A DNA stretch of 64,000 nt from Austropuccinia psidii (taxonomy: Eukaryota > Basidiomycota > Pucciniomycetes > Pucciniales > Sphaerophragmiaceae), in NCBI GenBank assembly GCA_023105745.1, contig JALGQZ010000001.1, positions 54,878,937 to 54,942,936 of the forward strand, written 5' to 3'. Made by a program: the position numbers and the translations under genes. Shown here one piece after another: positions 1-11,778 of this stretch; positions within the stretch are counted from its first letter, which is position 1; every line of letters starts with the position of its first letter. Below the pieces are notes generated by a model. That model made no database searches, was not told the origin of the DNA, and was given only the letters and a program-made list of their open reading frames with translations.

Positions 1-196
1 AAGATTGGATGATGTTGAATCTAATAAATTTGAATTTGAAGTGGCGGGAGTAGGAGTTCTAAAGTCAATATTATTGGAAGGATTGATGATTGAATTAAGA
101 TTAGGACTAAATGTGTTATTATTATTATTAGTTTGATTATCTGTTGAATTAAAATTTGGATTAGGATTATTGAGCTCAAAGTTATTGTTTCTAGAA
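1..196 (-). CDS. 3' or internal part of a low-complexity protein (runs off left edge)
   Basis: Read on the minus strand, this stretch is one open frame rich in Asn, Ser, Thr and Pro (for example NNPNPNFNST and QTNNNNNTF). It enters from about position 196 after a stop and continues beyond the window. The sequence just upstream (TTCTTCTAG) could be a splice acceptor, which would make this an internal exon. It follows the oxygenase pseudogene in the same orientation. No domain is recognisable; low-complexity linkers of this kind are common in the other rust-type genes of this window. It could also be non-coding AT-rich sequence that stays open by chance. Confidence 0.3.
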
Positions 197-466
197 GAAC
201 TCAGAATACAATGTACTATTTACAACACAACCAAGGAGAGGCTGCTTGAAGTTCTAAACAAGGAGCATTAAAAGAAGTACCAACCAATTTGAATTGTAAA
301 TTGCTTTTTTTTGGATTATGTTAATCTCTAACGATATTTTTATAGTTTTTCTCAAAGTTTTAATAGTGAATATTCTGAAGATATAATAGATACAAAAAAT
401 GAAGTTTAAGATTTGTTTGATTTATAGGAAATAAAATAAGTTAATTTATTTAGAAGTAGAAGCAAG

Positions 467-1566
467 TCAGTTGATAATGGAAGAATGATTATCAACAGTA
501 AAGTTTTTAATCTTTCCATCATGTAAATTTTTGAAAAAACTATAAGCTTTTTGTGAGATTTGTAAAGACATAGATAACCTTGTAAAAGAATTACCACCAC
601 CACCTTCAGGATATAATGTAAAGTGTCTTGTATCTTTAGCTTTCCAAACCATCTGTACTATGCCTTGTTCTTTACCAGTTAGATTAATATTTGTAGAGTA
701 GTCAGGAAAAACAAAGAACTCATTAAAAAAATCAAAATGAGAAAAAATCAAACTACCGTCTAATTTGGAAATAGGTATAGATAAAAAATAAGCATAGTCA
801 GAACAATCAGTTTTATCAACATGAGGAAAATTGGAAAAATTATCAAAAGTAAAAGTTAATTGATTGGTGAATGAAGTGGAATTGATATCAGCAAAATCTA
901 ATGCATCAAAACTATGAATGTTAAATTCTTGCATTTTATTACAATTATTTTGAAAAAGTGTTGAGGAAAACTTTTGAAATACATTTTTGAGTATAGTCTG
1001 AATTTTAGAAAGCTGCAATGTTAATGTATTATAAGTTTCCAAGTTTTTAGAAATAGTAGTGGAATTAATATATTTTCCAATAGTGAAATCTCCAAGCCTA
1101 GGAGGTCTTCATCCAATAGCATGCATAGTGCCTGAAATTTTATTTCCTGATTCTTGGAGTTTATTTAAAAAAAATTATATTGAAATAAAAAGGTAGATAA
1201 AAAATTAATTTCATTGTTTTCAGATTTATTGAGCTTTGTGAAAGGTATAAATTGTACTATTGCAAATGTTTTAAAAGGAGAATCTGAAAAAAGATTATCA
1301 TTCAAAATTGTAAAACCAAAATCTAAAGAAAAATAGTTTTCTTGAATATATTTTCTATAAAGAGGAGTTTTGGTTAAAAAGATAGGTATTAGAATTTTTC
1401 TACTGTGATAATTGAGAGGAATAGGATTGAAATAATCATCATATATAAATCTACACTTTCTAAGATAAGGGATTTGTAAATCAACACCTAATTGTTTTGT
1501 TTCTTTTTGGTGGGAGTGTTGATGATATCTTTGAGAATCAGAAATAATAGCCTTTCTATTTTGCAT
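467..1566 (-). pseudogene. TET/JBP-like 2-oxoglutarate/Fe(II) dioxygenase, broken
   Basis: TET/JBP enzymes oxidise methylated bases in DNA; basidiomycetes, rusts included, have many copies, often linked to transposons. Here the C-terminal half keeps the double-stranded beta-helix signature: an H-x-D pair in NFPHVDKTD (815-823), a distal His in RHFTLYPEG (623-625) and the Arg of FTRLSMSLQI (578-580) expected to bind 2-oxoglutarate. The N-terminal half starts with a basic stretch (KLKQKSSRMQNRK) open upstream to about 1600. The halves are separated by a frameshift at a run of eight A (about 1169-1176) and an in-frame TGA at 1109-1111, where the family has Trp in an IGWRP-like motif. Iron and cosubstrate residues therefore survive although the frame does not. 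Assignment rests on motifs, not on a search. Confidence 0.72.
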
Positions 1567-1611
1567 TCTGGAAGATTTTTGTTTTAACTTTCTAGGAATG
1601 ATAATGGAAAT

Positions 1612-3343
1612 TAAAAACTAAAAAGCTGGAAATAACTAAAAAGAAGAATTCAGAGAAATGATTTTTTTTAAAAAGAACTGAATAACCTTAGCCCCATTTT
1701 ACAATGAGCTTAGCCACTCTTTGACGTACTCCCATACATTCAGTTTTTATAAAAGAAGAAAATTTAATTTAATTATTTGAGAAAAGAGTAATAGATGAAA
1801 TCATTAGATAGTTGGAAAAAAATTAATTAAGAGTAGAGAATTAAAAAATGCTATGATTCCGGTCAGTATGAGATTTGATAGATGAGTTTGAGAATTAAAA
1901 TAGAAAATTCATTTCCAAAAAAATTAAAAAACATTTAACTAATTGAACTAATTTCAAATGAAATCAAAAAGAAACTTGAGTGAGAAAGTATGTATTATTG
2001 AATTTGAAATAATTAGTTTTACAGATTAATTTAATTAAGTAAAATTCAATTAATTAATTTACTTGATTTGAAATTGAATTAATTAATTTAATGAATTTGA
2101 AATGGAATTGGATCAATTAATTTAATTAATTAGTTAAAATTCAAATTGAATTAATTAATTAATTAATTGAAATGAATCAATTAATTAAATTAATTAATTT
2201 CAATGAATCAATTAATTAATTAGTTTCAATGAATCAATTTGTTAATTTAATTCATTAATTACTTTCAATGAATCAATTAGTCAATTTGATTAATTAATTA
2301 ATTTCAATGAATCAATGAATTAATTAATCTCAATGAAAAAATTAATTAATTAAATTGATTCATTGAGAAACAAATTTATGTAAATTGGAAATGAAATTTA
2401 ACGATTGAAAATGGAATTTAATTAATTGAAAAAAAAATGATTTGGTTATGTGAAAAATAAATTTTATGAATTGATGTAATTGATAATTACAATTGAAATT
2501 AAATCACAATGGATTCATTTAAATTATTGAAAGTGAATTCATTAAATTTATTAATTTAAAAAATAAATTAATTTATTATTTTAAATGCTAAATTGATAAA
2601 TTTGAGTTGTTAGAAACTGAAAGTAGTCATACAAGTAGTTTAATTAAAGTTTTTTAAATGAAATTGAAATTTTTTTAGATATTATAAATTAACAGCTTAA
2701 ATAAAATAAAATAATAAAAAACTGTTTCAAAATGAGAAAATACTAATGATTTATTGAAAATAAATGTTAGAAAAAAAAATTACATGGGTATTGGGGTGAA
2801 AAGAAATGGTTAAGTAATTGATTGTATAAAAAATAAAGTGTCAAGAATTACTACAATTTCATCAAAAACAAAGATTCATTTGGAATGAAAAAAAAGTAAA
2901 ATATAATAAAAAAAAAAGATATAAGCAAGAAAAAAAACAAATAAAGATAAATGGGTGGAAAAAATTTGTTCAGAGTTGATTTGAAAGTTGATTTGGGGTT
3001 GGCAAAGGTGGCTTAAAAAATTTAAAAACAGGCAAAGATTTAATAGCAAGAAACATTAGATGGGAATATAATTTTTCTTACAAAGTAAATAAACATAATG
3101 ATGAAATTGACTTAAATTGTTGGCAATAATGCATGTCTAGTCAGCATGGTATGGTCATTAGAAAAGACAAGTTTTTTTGATTGCAATTGAAAATGAAAAG
3201 GCAGTTTTAAAATAAAGCTATTCTAAAATTAAAAGCATGGAAAATATAAAACAAGAAAATATTTAAATTTTTCTTGTAATAGAAAATCAATTGCAATGGT
3301 TCAAATATCATGTGTAAGTAAATTAGAAACAGGAGGTAAAGCA
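1612..3343. other. AT-rich intergenic stretch
   Basis: No supported gene. Very AT-rich, dominated by TTAA/AATTAATT words (see the repeat at 1985-2370) and A-runs. Lies between the oxygenase relic and the family B relic, both on the minus strand. No promoter or RNA gene could be recognised. Confidence 0.6.
1985..2370. repeat. degenerate TTAA-rich minisatellite
   Basis: A block built from AATTAATT words, with an irregular unit of roughly 40-60 bp that repeats a TTTCAATGAATCAATTAATT-like core at least five times between about 2150 and 2350. The period drifts, so this is a decayed tandem repeat. No function is visible. Confidence 0.6.
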
Positions 3344-5280
3344 TCAGAGTTGTGAGGGTGGAAGGAGTGATGTCACAGTGGCTTGTGCTTCCCATTTGTT
3401 TAAAAAATCACTTGTAAGATATTGAGCCAATTGATGCCGTGAAGGTGGGCAAACAAGTTGGACATCAGTGAATGGTTTCATACCCTTAGAAAATAATGAT
3501 TTAAGATGAAAAGATAGATTTTTCCAAACTGTCTCTTTGGGTGGAGGTGGCTTAACATGTTGGTGAATAATATGAAAAGAGCATAGTATGAGCATGGCAT
3601 TGGAAATTGAAAAATTCCGATGATCCTTTTGTGCAGTGTATAATCCCTTGACACCTAATATCAAATAGTAAACAAAAGGAAGGAAATTATGACGCCTATG
3701 GTATTCAACCAACTTCTTCTTGGCCGTTTCAACTTGGAGATCATTGTCAGCATTAGAGGTTAGCACTTGAGGAGCTGAGTGAATTATTACCAAGGAGATT
3801 TGCTTATTAAAACAGAGGGTCTTTCTCTTTTTGACACATTTAGATTGTTCAGGGTGGTTAGGGGAAACATCATCGAGGGAGGCTTGTGCTTTGAATATGA
3901 CATAAGAAATCATGACATCTAAAATAAGGTCTTGAAAAATCTTGAACTGTTGATCTGAGTTGGAAGAAATATTGAATGATTCTTCAGCATTGTTTGAGTC
4001 ACTTGGACTTTGACGTGACATGGAAATCAGTTCCATTGGTGAAATTGAGGGTCTTTTGAGGCCTTCAAAGTATGAAATCATGTCCAAATAAATTTTGACC
4101 TCATCAATTTGTGCTTGAGGGGGTACAGGAGGTTTTGGTATGCAAAATTCATCCATGGTTGCTGAGACTGAAGCTGCAATTACTTTTGCCCAAGCAGTGA
4201 TGGTGAATGATCTTGGCTGCAACATATAGATTAGATGATGCACAAAATGAGTTTCAGGGTGCTTTTCATTACAAATCCTGGGGTCAGGTGAAAATGGTAG
4301 TGAAATCTGAATTACAGGTGCAGTGACTTGTTCATAAAGCCAAATATTAAAGATTGAGGATGTGACGTAAAATTCATCTTTAGTGGCATTGAGAAATGGA
4401 GCACCTGGAGAAATCTATTATCAGCATGAGTTCATTGGAGGGGTATAATTTTAAACTAACTATTATCACAGAGCTCGTCAATCCATTTGCTATATGAGGA
4501 AGAGCACTGTTTAAAATTGAAATTCACCTTTTCAGGCTGTTTGGAGCCCAAATTTTGGTGGCGCCAGGAAACCAGTGAGTCAATTGCTTCAAATGTGGTT
4601 TTGTATTTGGCCTGGGTGGGGCTTCCATGGGTGACTGTTTTGAAAAGCTCATGAAAGTTTGATCTAAATTCATTGGTGAAAATAGAGAATTGATAATTGG
4701 GGGAGTCAAGAGGCTGTGGTTCTGGAGGATTTTGGTGAGATTAATGCAAAACAGGGGGAGATGGGTCCCTAATTCTAGGAGTTGGAGCATGAGATGGTGT
4801 AGATGGATTTAATTGTGAGGTCAGAAGGTTGTTTTTGGGATTTTCAAAATGAGGAGCAGATAGTGTATGGGAGCTTCTTACATGGTGAATCTGCATTGGT
4901 GACAATACAACATGGGGTTTCATGGCATTAATTGGAGTGGTTGTATTTGAAGGGATAGGGGAAGGAACATTTGGACTACTATTATTTTCTGCTATTGAAA
5001 CATCTAATTCTTCTTGAATAATTTCATTTTTTGGATTCAGTGGATGAACCTGAGATTGAAAATTGGGGATGTTATTTTCCGGTACTTCCAAAGAGTGGTC
5101 ATTGTTGAAATGAGGAGATTCACATTGTGAAGATCTGCTGGGTGTGACATTTTGTGGATGTTCGGGAATTTGTTCCTCAGTAATAATTAATGGGGGTGGT
5201 GGGATTCTCAAGTGGGATGATTGAGGGAACAGGGGGTTCAACAATGATAGATGGTAAAGAATAGGGGAGGTCATTTGATT
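3344..5280 (-). pseudogene. uncharacterised rust 'family B' protein, copy 1, broken
   Basis: I do not recognise a named family. The N-terminal half (about 4530-5280) is Pro/Asn/Ser-rich; the C-terminal half (3344-4400) is a globular, mainly helical-looking domain. It aligns by eye with the gene at 17,886-19,961: W-A-x-V-I-x-x-S-V-S-A (here WAKVIAASVSA), an MISYV motif (DVMISYVIF), a G-V-x-G-L turn, and a closing block with x-L-x-x-D-F-x-x-x-W. The frame is interrupted by TAA at 4741-4743, after which it continues in phase. An intron is likely at 4405-4460 (56 bp, GTTAGT..CTCCAG). The extreme N-terminus shifts frame near a C-run about 5200-5320. Same orientation as the oxygenase relic downstream. 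Possibly a transposon-borne accessory protein; function unknown. Confidence 0.6.
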
Positions 5281-7140
5281 GGGTGTTCAATAACAATTGG
5301 GGGTTGATCGTTTTGGGGGGGGGAATTGGTGTAAGGGGTGGATATGAAACTTTGATTAAAAATCAAGTACTTTTCCTGTCCTCAAAATTTGTATAAGGTA
5401 AAAATCAATTAAAAATAGTAAGACATATTATTTTTAAGAGAAAAAACGCCAAATTTCTTGTTTATAACTTTATTAGTATAAAACAATAATATTATAAAAA
5501 TTTATTGTTTTACCAACAATAAAAATTTGTCCAAAAAATACTCCACAAGAGATATTTTGAGGCTACAAAAGAAATTTCTTCAAGAGCAATTTCAATTGGA
5601 ATTAATTGAGCAATGAACTGCAAGCAATTAATTAAAGAACAAAGTCTTTAAGAATAACATTAAAGAGAAAACACGCCCAAAAGTGACCAGAGTGAATTTG
5701 GGAACAAAGTGACAAAGTTTACAGTGATGAAAGATGCTTTAATTCACTTTTGGGGTGGTTCAGGGGTAAAAATGATTATAAGAGTTACAAACAATGATTA
5801 TAATGATTTTTTCAAGTGGTTAAAAGGATTAAAATGATTTAAAAAAGGTGGTTGGAATCTGTTATTGATTGGTTTAACAGTGTTTAAACTAATTAATAAA
5901 AGGAAAAGATTCTAACATGAAGAGAAAAGTGGGGCAAAGAAGACATTCTTTTACAGCCACCAATTTTCGGACTCCAAAAGTAAAATTTACCCTTGTCAGT
6001 CGTGAAAAACATTCTGACAACAGAAAAGCCAATTATGGCATCATTGAACCCTGGTTTGGACCAAAAAAGGGCTGGTTTAAGCCATTTTTAGCCATTTTAG
6101 ACCCTCAAATCAGCCATTACTATAGCAATACCTGGTCTAGAGCCTTCAAAACACGTCAGAATGTGTGTAAGAGGCGTAGAAACCAGTTAAAACTGTTTTT
6201 GCTAAGTTTGTTTTATCTTAAGGGTAGTTTTACCCTCTTGGCAACAGCTAAAACTACCCCAGTTGATATCAAAACCTCATCATCAATTGAGTTCACAGAC
6301 CCTGTAACTCAATTCCAGGCCAAAAGTGATGAACCTTTGCATGAATTTTGACATCCCACGCCTGTCAGCAAGGATTTTGGGGGTCTGGCTCCCCCTTAGA
6401 GCTAGAGTTCCTTTTCCCCCCCAATTTTAATCTTTCCAATTTATTTTTTTCCTTTAATTCCTCATCATGTATTATACTTATAATTTACATATGTAATTCA
6501 ATTGAATTGTACAGTAAAATACAGTAATAATTGACACCTCATATGTAAATCAAAGTTCACTTATGTAATACACGCGCACATTTTGACATTTCAATTGATT
6601 TCAATGGAAAATACTTCAATTCCTCATAACTTCTAAACTAGACACAACACCTCAATTTTAACACAAAATTTGATGGTTAACACCACATGTGGTGCAAACT
6701 AAATTAGAGTTTTGAGGATTTTCAACTTTTGGATTGAAAAAACTAAAAACTTAATTTAAGCTTATTTAGAGTTGAGTTACAAAAATTTCACTCAGAGGTG
6801 ACCCCACCTAATTTTTTATGAGGAATCAAATGGTGAAATAAATTTTATTTGTTTATCTATTGGATAAAAATTTATAATAATTTTTATTTAACTTTTTTTT
6901 CCAAATTTATTTAATTTTTTACAATTTTATTAAAAATTCATTTTTACTTTAATTTTTTCAAGTATAAATGTAATTTTACAATTTCAAAATTTAATGTAAT
7001 TTTATTTTTAAATTGTAATTAAATTTTTTATTTTATATTTATATTTTGATTTTTATTTTAATAATATAAATAAATTTATTTTATTTATATTTATATGTTA
7101 ATTTTGTATTTTGTGGTCTTTTGGGTATATGAAATTACCT
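5281..7140. other. intergenic stretch without a supported gene
   Basis: Separates two minus-strand genes. It holds one 144-codon plus-strand ORF (5917-6351, ATG start, many Lys/Arg/Phe/Ser) with no motif, no homologue in the window and no context, so I do not call it a gene. From 6360 to 6430 there is a C/G-rich patch (GGGGGTCTGGCTCCCCCTTA) in otherwise AT-rich DNA, and 6850-7110 is nearly pure A/T. It may be an old insertion; no terminal repeats were recognised. Confidence 0.5.
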
Positions 7141-8190
7141 CTAAGGCTCACAATTGGTATGAAGGGTTGATTTAGTAGAAGACATATTCACCGAAACTCC
7201 CTTTTGAGTATTATTAAACATAACAGTTTGCTGCATAAACCTACAAATATTTGGTGGTGGTTTGTTTTGAATTTTCCATTTTTTCTTGTGATTTCCATCA
7301 GGAAAAACCTCCTTCAAAGAGGATGGAAGGAGCTTCTCTCTCAATAACTTCAACATTGCCATCTATGAGACCAATTGCTTGTGATGAAGACAATTCTACA
7401 AGAAGGGAGATGAAATCAATACAAAATTGAGGACAGACATGAAGAATAATGATTACCATGTTCTTTTTGAGAAATCAATGTAAGGCGCTTTTTTAAATAA
7501 TCCTTAATCTCCATTGATACAGGATTCTTTTCAGCTTCAGAGAGGGAATTATTGAGGATTTTTTTGATGTGGTGGTTATTGAGAGAAAATTCTTCACGGG
7601 AGAGGCGAGTTAGCTCAGAAGAAAGAATTGGTGAGATAGATTGTACTTGAGTGAGTGGGTTATTCATGTCAAATTCTATGAATGAGGGGGATGGAAGGGT
7701 TCTTGGAGTATTTGGGTGTGGGTTAAATAAGCTCATGTTTGGTGTGTTTGTGATATCTAATAAATTTTTGTAAAAATATATTATTAAAAAATATGGGGGA
7801 TGAGATTATGTGGGGAAGAAAAAATTTACCAAGTTGAAAGGGGCTTCTATTTATGTTGTTCGGTGGGGGGCAGGGCAAGATGTGATTATGAGTAATGGGA
7901 GCTGGTGGGACTATATTGGGAGAATTGAGGTAGTGAAAAAGATCATAACATTTGTGGGGTTCAGTACTTTGGTTTGGGGTGGACAATGAATGAGATGGTG
8001 CCTTGTCTTGATAAGATAATGATGAATTCAATTCTGTGGTATTTGAAAAAACACTATGAAACATTTCATCAAATGAGACATCTGAATCAGGTGGTTGGGG
8101 TGGATTCATATTATTGGGTATTATATTGGGAGGAGAGGGATTTACATGGCCAAAACAAGTTAAAAGTGGAGGAACTTAAGGAAAACACGG
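7141..8190 (-). pseudogene. uncharacterised Pro/Asn-rich protein, multi-exon, probably broken
   Basis: Exon 1 ends at 7830 and begins at 8109 (ATG) or further upstream, since the frame stays open to about 8180. It is rich in Pro, Asn and Ser (PPQPPDSDVSFDEMF). Intron 7757-7829 (73 bp, GTAAAT..TTATTAG) joins in phase to an exon with a charged helical stretch (LTRLSREEFSLNNHHIKKIL). A second intron (GTAATC..CTTGTAG, about 7390-7450) leads to ELSSSQAIGLIDGN. That exon is interrupted by TGA at 7308-7310 (FEGGFS*WKSQ), after which the frame reads on. A last segment (7141-7230) ends in TNCEP. No known domain. It precedes family B and the oxygenase relic on the same strand, so they may have formed one accessory block. 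Exon limits are approximate. Confidence 0.45.
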
Positions 8191-8524
8191 GAAAAACAGC
8201 TTTATTTATATTGCAGGTCCCAATGAAATGAAGTGGGGGTATAGAACATAGAAATAGAGCAGAAATGAGGTTTTGTGGTTTTCAAGGAAAGAAAGGTGCA
8301 GATCCTCTAGAAATAAAACTCAATTACACATTGAGTAAAGAAATAAGTGTCAGGAGATGTATATCTTTGGACTCCCCCCTCAAATACATGGGTGATTGGA
8401 TTGTCTGGTAGAGTCACACCTGTAACTTGATAAGAAATTTGGTCCACGAGTCATAATTTAGTCAAAATTTAAATCAATTATAACAGCAATGAATTTGTGT
8501 CCTCAGAATGCCATTGGGGTGGGG
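8191..8524. other. short stretch left of the satellite array
   Basis: No gene seen. The sequence becomes satellite-like from about 8,437 (gagtcataattt) and resolves into the first degenerate unit near 8,525. Confidence 0.4.
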
Positions 8525-11500
8525 TTGTGACCACCAGTCATAATTGGGGCTACATGCAAACAAATTACAGGCATAATTGGTGGAAGTCTAATCAGACCCA
8601 CTCAGATACAGAAAAAACTGCATCTGAATGAGGTCCAGTGACAATAAAGCTTTGGCTGTAATTGTACACAGAGGGTCACATTATGACCACTGGTCAGAAT
8701 TTGTACCATATGCAAACCAATTGCGGCCGTAATTGGTTTGTCTCCTTGAAATCCAATCAGACCCACTCAGATACAAAAAAAGCTGTATCTGAATGGGGTC
8801 CAGATACAATACAGCTTTGGCTATAATTGAAGACAAACGGTGAAATTATGACCGCCAGTCATAATTTGTACCATATGCAAACCAATTACAGGCGTGATTG
8901 GTTTGTCTCCTTGAAACCCAATCAGACCCACTCAGATACAGAAAAAACTGTATCTGAATGAGGTCCATTGACAATACAGCTTTGGCTGTAATTGTACACG
9001 GAGGGTCAAATTATGACCGCCGGTCATAATTTGTACCATATGCAAACCAATTACGGCCGTAATTGGTTTGTCTCCTTGAAATCCAATCAGACCCACTCAG
9101 ATAAAGAAAAATCTGTATCTGAATGAGGTCCAGTGACAATACAGCTTTGGCTGTAGTTGTACACAGAGGGTCAAATTATGACCACTGGTCATAATTTGTA
9201 CCATATGCAAACCAATTACAGCTGTAATTGGTTTGTCTCCTTGAAACCCAATCAGAACCACTCAGATACAGAAAAATCTGTATCTGAATGAGGTCCAGTG
9301 ACAATACAGCTTTGGCTGTAGTTGTACACGGAGGGTCAAATTATGACTGCTGGTCATAATTTGTACCATATGCAAACCAATTACGGCTGTAATTGGTTTG
9401 TCTCCTTGAAACCCAATCAGAACCACTCAGATACAGAAAAAACTGTATCTGAATGAGGTCCATTTACAATACAGCTTTGGCTGTAATTGTACACAGGTGG
9501 TCAAATTATGACCGCCAGTCATACATTGTACCATATGCAAACGAATTACGGCCGTAATTGGTTTGTCTCCTTGAAACCAAATCAGACCCAATCAGATACA
9601 GAAAAAGCTGTATCTGAATGAGGTCCATTGACAATACAGCTTTGGCTGTAATTGTACACAGGTGGTCAAATTATGACCGCTGGTCATAATTTGTACCATA
9701 TGCAAACCAATTACGGGTGTAATTGGTTTGTCTCCTTGAAATCCAATCAGACCTACTCAGATAAAGAAAAAACTGTATCTGATAGAGGTCCAGTGCCCCA
9801 CTCAGATACAGAAAAACCTGTATCTGAATGAGGCCCAGAGACAATACAGCTTTGGCCATAATCATACACAGGTGGTCAAATTATGACCGCCGGTCATAAT
9901 TTGTACCATATGCAAACCAATTATGGGCGTAATTGGTTTGTTTCCTTCAAACCCAATCAGACCCACTCAGATACAGAAAAAACTGTATCTGAATGAGGTC
10001 CAGTGACAATACAGCTTTGGCTGTAATTGTACACAGAGGGTCAAATTATGACTGCTGGTCATAATTGTACCATATGCAAACCAATTACTGCTGTAATTGG
10101 TTTGTCTCCTTGAAATCCAATCAGACCCACTCAGATACAGAAAAAACTGTATCTGAATGAGGTCCAGTGAGAATACAGCTTTGGCTGTAATTGTACAAAG
10201 AGGGTCAAATTATGACAGCTGGTAAAAAATTGTACCATATGCAAACCAATTACGGGTGTAATTGGTATGTCTCCTTGAAATCCAATCAGACCCACTCAGA
10301 TAAAGAAAAAACTGTATCTGAATGAGGTCCAGTGCCCCACTCAGATACAGAAAAACCTGTATCTGAATGAGGCCCACAGAAATTACATCTTTTGCCATAA
10401 TCATACCAAGGTGGTCAAATTATGACCGCCGGTCATAATTTGTACCATATGCAAATCAATTACGGCCGTAATTGGTTTGTCTCCTTTAAACCCAATCAGA
10501 CCCACTCAGATACAGAAAAAACTTTATCTGAATGAGGTCTAGTGAAAATACAGCTTTGGCTGTAATTGTACAAAGAGGGTCAAATTATGACCACCGGTTA
10601 TAATTTGTACCATATGCAAACCAATTACGGCTGTAATTGGTTTGTAACCTTAAAATCCAATCAGACCCACTCAGATACAGAAAAAACTGTATCTGAATGA
10701 GGCCCATTGACAATATGGATTTGGCTGTAATTGTACACAGGTGGTCAAATTATGCGCGCCGGTCATAATTTGTACCACTTGCAAACCAATTACGGGCGTA
10801 ATTGGTTTGTCTCCTTGAAATCCAATCAGACCCACTCAGATACAGAAAAAAATGTATCTGAATGGGGTCCAGTGACCCACTCAGATACAGAAAAAACTGT
10901 ATCTGAATGGGGTCCAGTGACCCACTCAGATACAGAAAAAACTGTATCTGAATGGGGTCCAGTGACCCGCTCAGATACAGAAAAACCTGTATCTGAATGG
11001 GGTCCAGTGACAATACAGCTTTGGCTATAATTGTACACAGAGGGTCAAAAAATTATGACTGCCAGTAATAATTTGTACCATATGCAAACCAATTACGGGC
11101 GTAATTGGTTTGTCTCCTTGAAATCCAATCAGACCCACTCAGATACAGAAAAAACTGTATATGAATGAGGTCCAGTGACAATACAGCTTTGGCTGTAATT
11201 GTACACAGAGGGTCAAATTATGACCACCAGTCATAATTTGTACCATATGCAAACCAATTATGGCGGTAAGTGGTTTGTCTCCTTGAAATCCAATCAGACC
11301 CACTCAGATACAGAAAAAACTGTATCTGAATGAGGTCCAGTGACAATACATCTTTGGCTGTAATTGTACACAGCTGGTCAAATTATGACTGCCAGTCCTA
11401 AGTCTCCTTGAAATCCAATCAGACCCACTCAGATACCAAAAAACTGTATCTGAATGAGTCTCAGACACTATACAGCTTGGCTGTGAATGTTATTTTACAG
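8525..11500. repeat. 165-bp satellite array with four dyads per unit
   Basis: About 17 units. The landmark TTGTACCATATGCAAACC recurs at 8701, 8866, 9031, 9196, 9361, 9526, 9691, 9901, 10065, 10230, 10440, 10605, 10770, 11073 and 11238, a spacing of 165 bp except where 45-bp subunits were added (210 bp twice, 303 bp once). Each unit holds four inverted repeats: P1, TTATGACCGCCGGTCATAA; P2, ACCAATTACGGCCGTAATTGG plus T (perfect dyad); P3, CAGATACAG ... CTGTATCTG with a short A-rich loop; P4, TACAGCTTTGGCTGTA. The outer units are degenerate and a worn partial unit reaches about 11,600. It ends just upstream of the Tnp2 relic. Because 165 and 45 are multiples of three, spurious ORFs run through it on both strands. 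Confidence 0.95.
10831..11010. repeat. four tandem 45-bp subrepeats inside one satellite unit
   Basis: The segment CCCACTCAGATACAG ... GGTCCAGTGA, which carries dyad P3, occurs four times in a row at 10831, 10876, 10921 and 10966, exactly 45 bp apart. Units starting at 9691 and 10230 each carry one extra copy. Expansion of precisely the hairpin-forming part suggests slippage at the P3 hairpin. Confidence 0.93.
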
Positions 11501-11778
11501 GTGATCTAATCTTAAACCTGGGGAACCTATGACTTCTGCATAAAATTTGTACCCCATGCGCACCACATAGGGGCATAATTCCCTTCTATCTTTGCAAAAT
11601 CAAAGATGCTCAAATATAAATAAAGCTATGTTTGTGTCCACTTGAAAGCTCTTTTGAGTTCACTTTGCCCCCCAAAATGTTCCTCATAACCACATTACTC
11701 CATTTAATTTTCTTGGGTTCTTTTTGTTCATTCCCCACAAAATCTCATGGTGCAAAAAATGGGTTGCCCTAAAGAATC

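Noticed and set aside
5917..6351. 144-codon plus-strand ORF with ATG
   Set aside because: No motif, no paralogue here, no context; basic and Phe-rich composition fits chance reading of AT-rich DNA with a moderate GC patch.
9671..11038. ORFs of 64-99 codons on both strands through the satellite array, with repeated YLSGSLDPIQIQ-like or SDTEKTVSEWGP-like units
   Set aside because: 165 and 45 are multiples of three, so repeats stay open in several frames; both strands are open at once and most units contain stops.
8525..11500. CRISPR-like array
   Set aside because: 165-bp units with no short constant repeat/variable spacer pattern; eukaryotic setting with introns and LTR elements.
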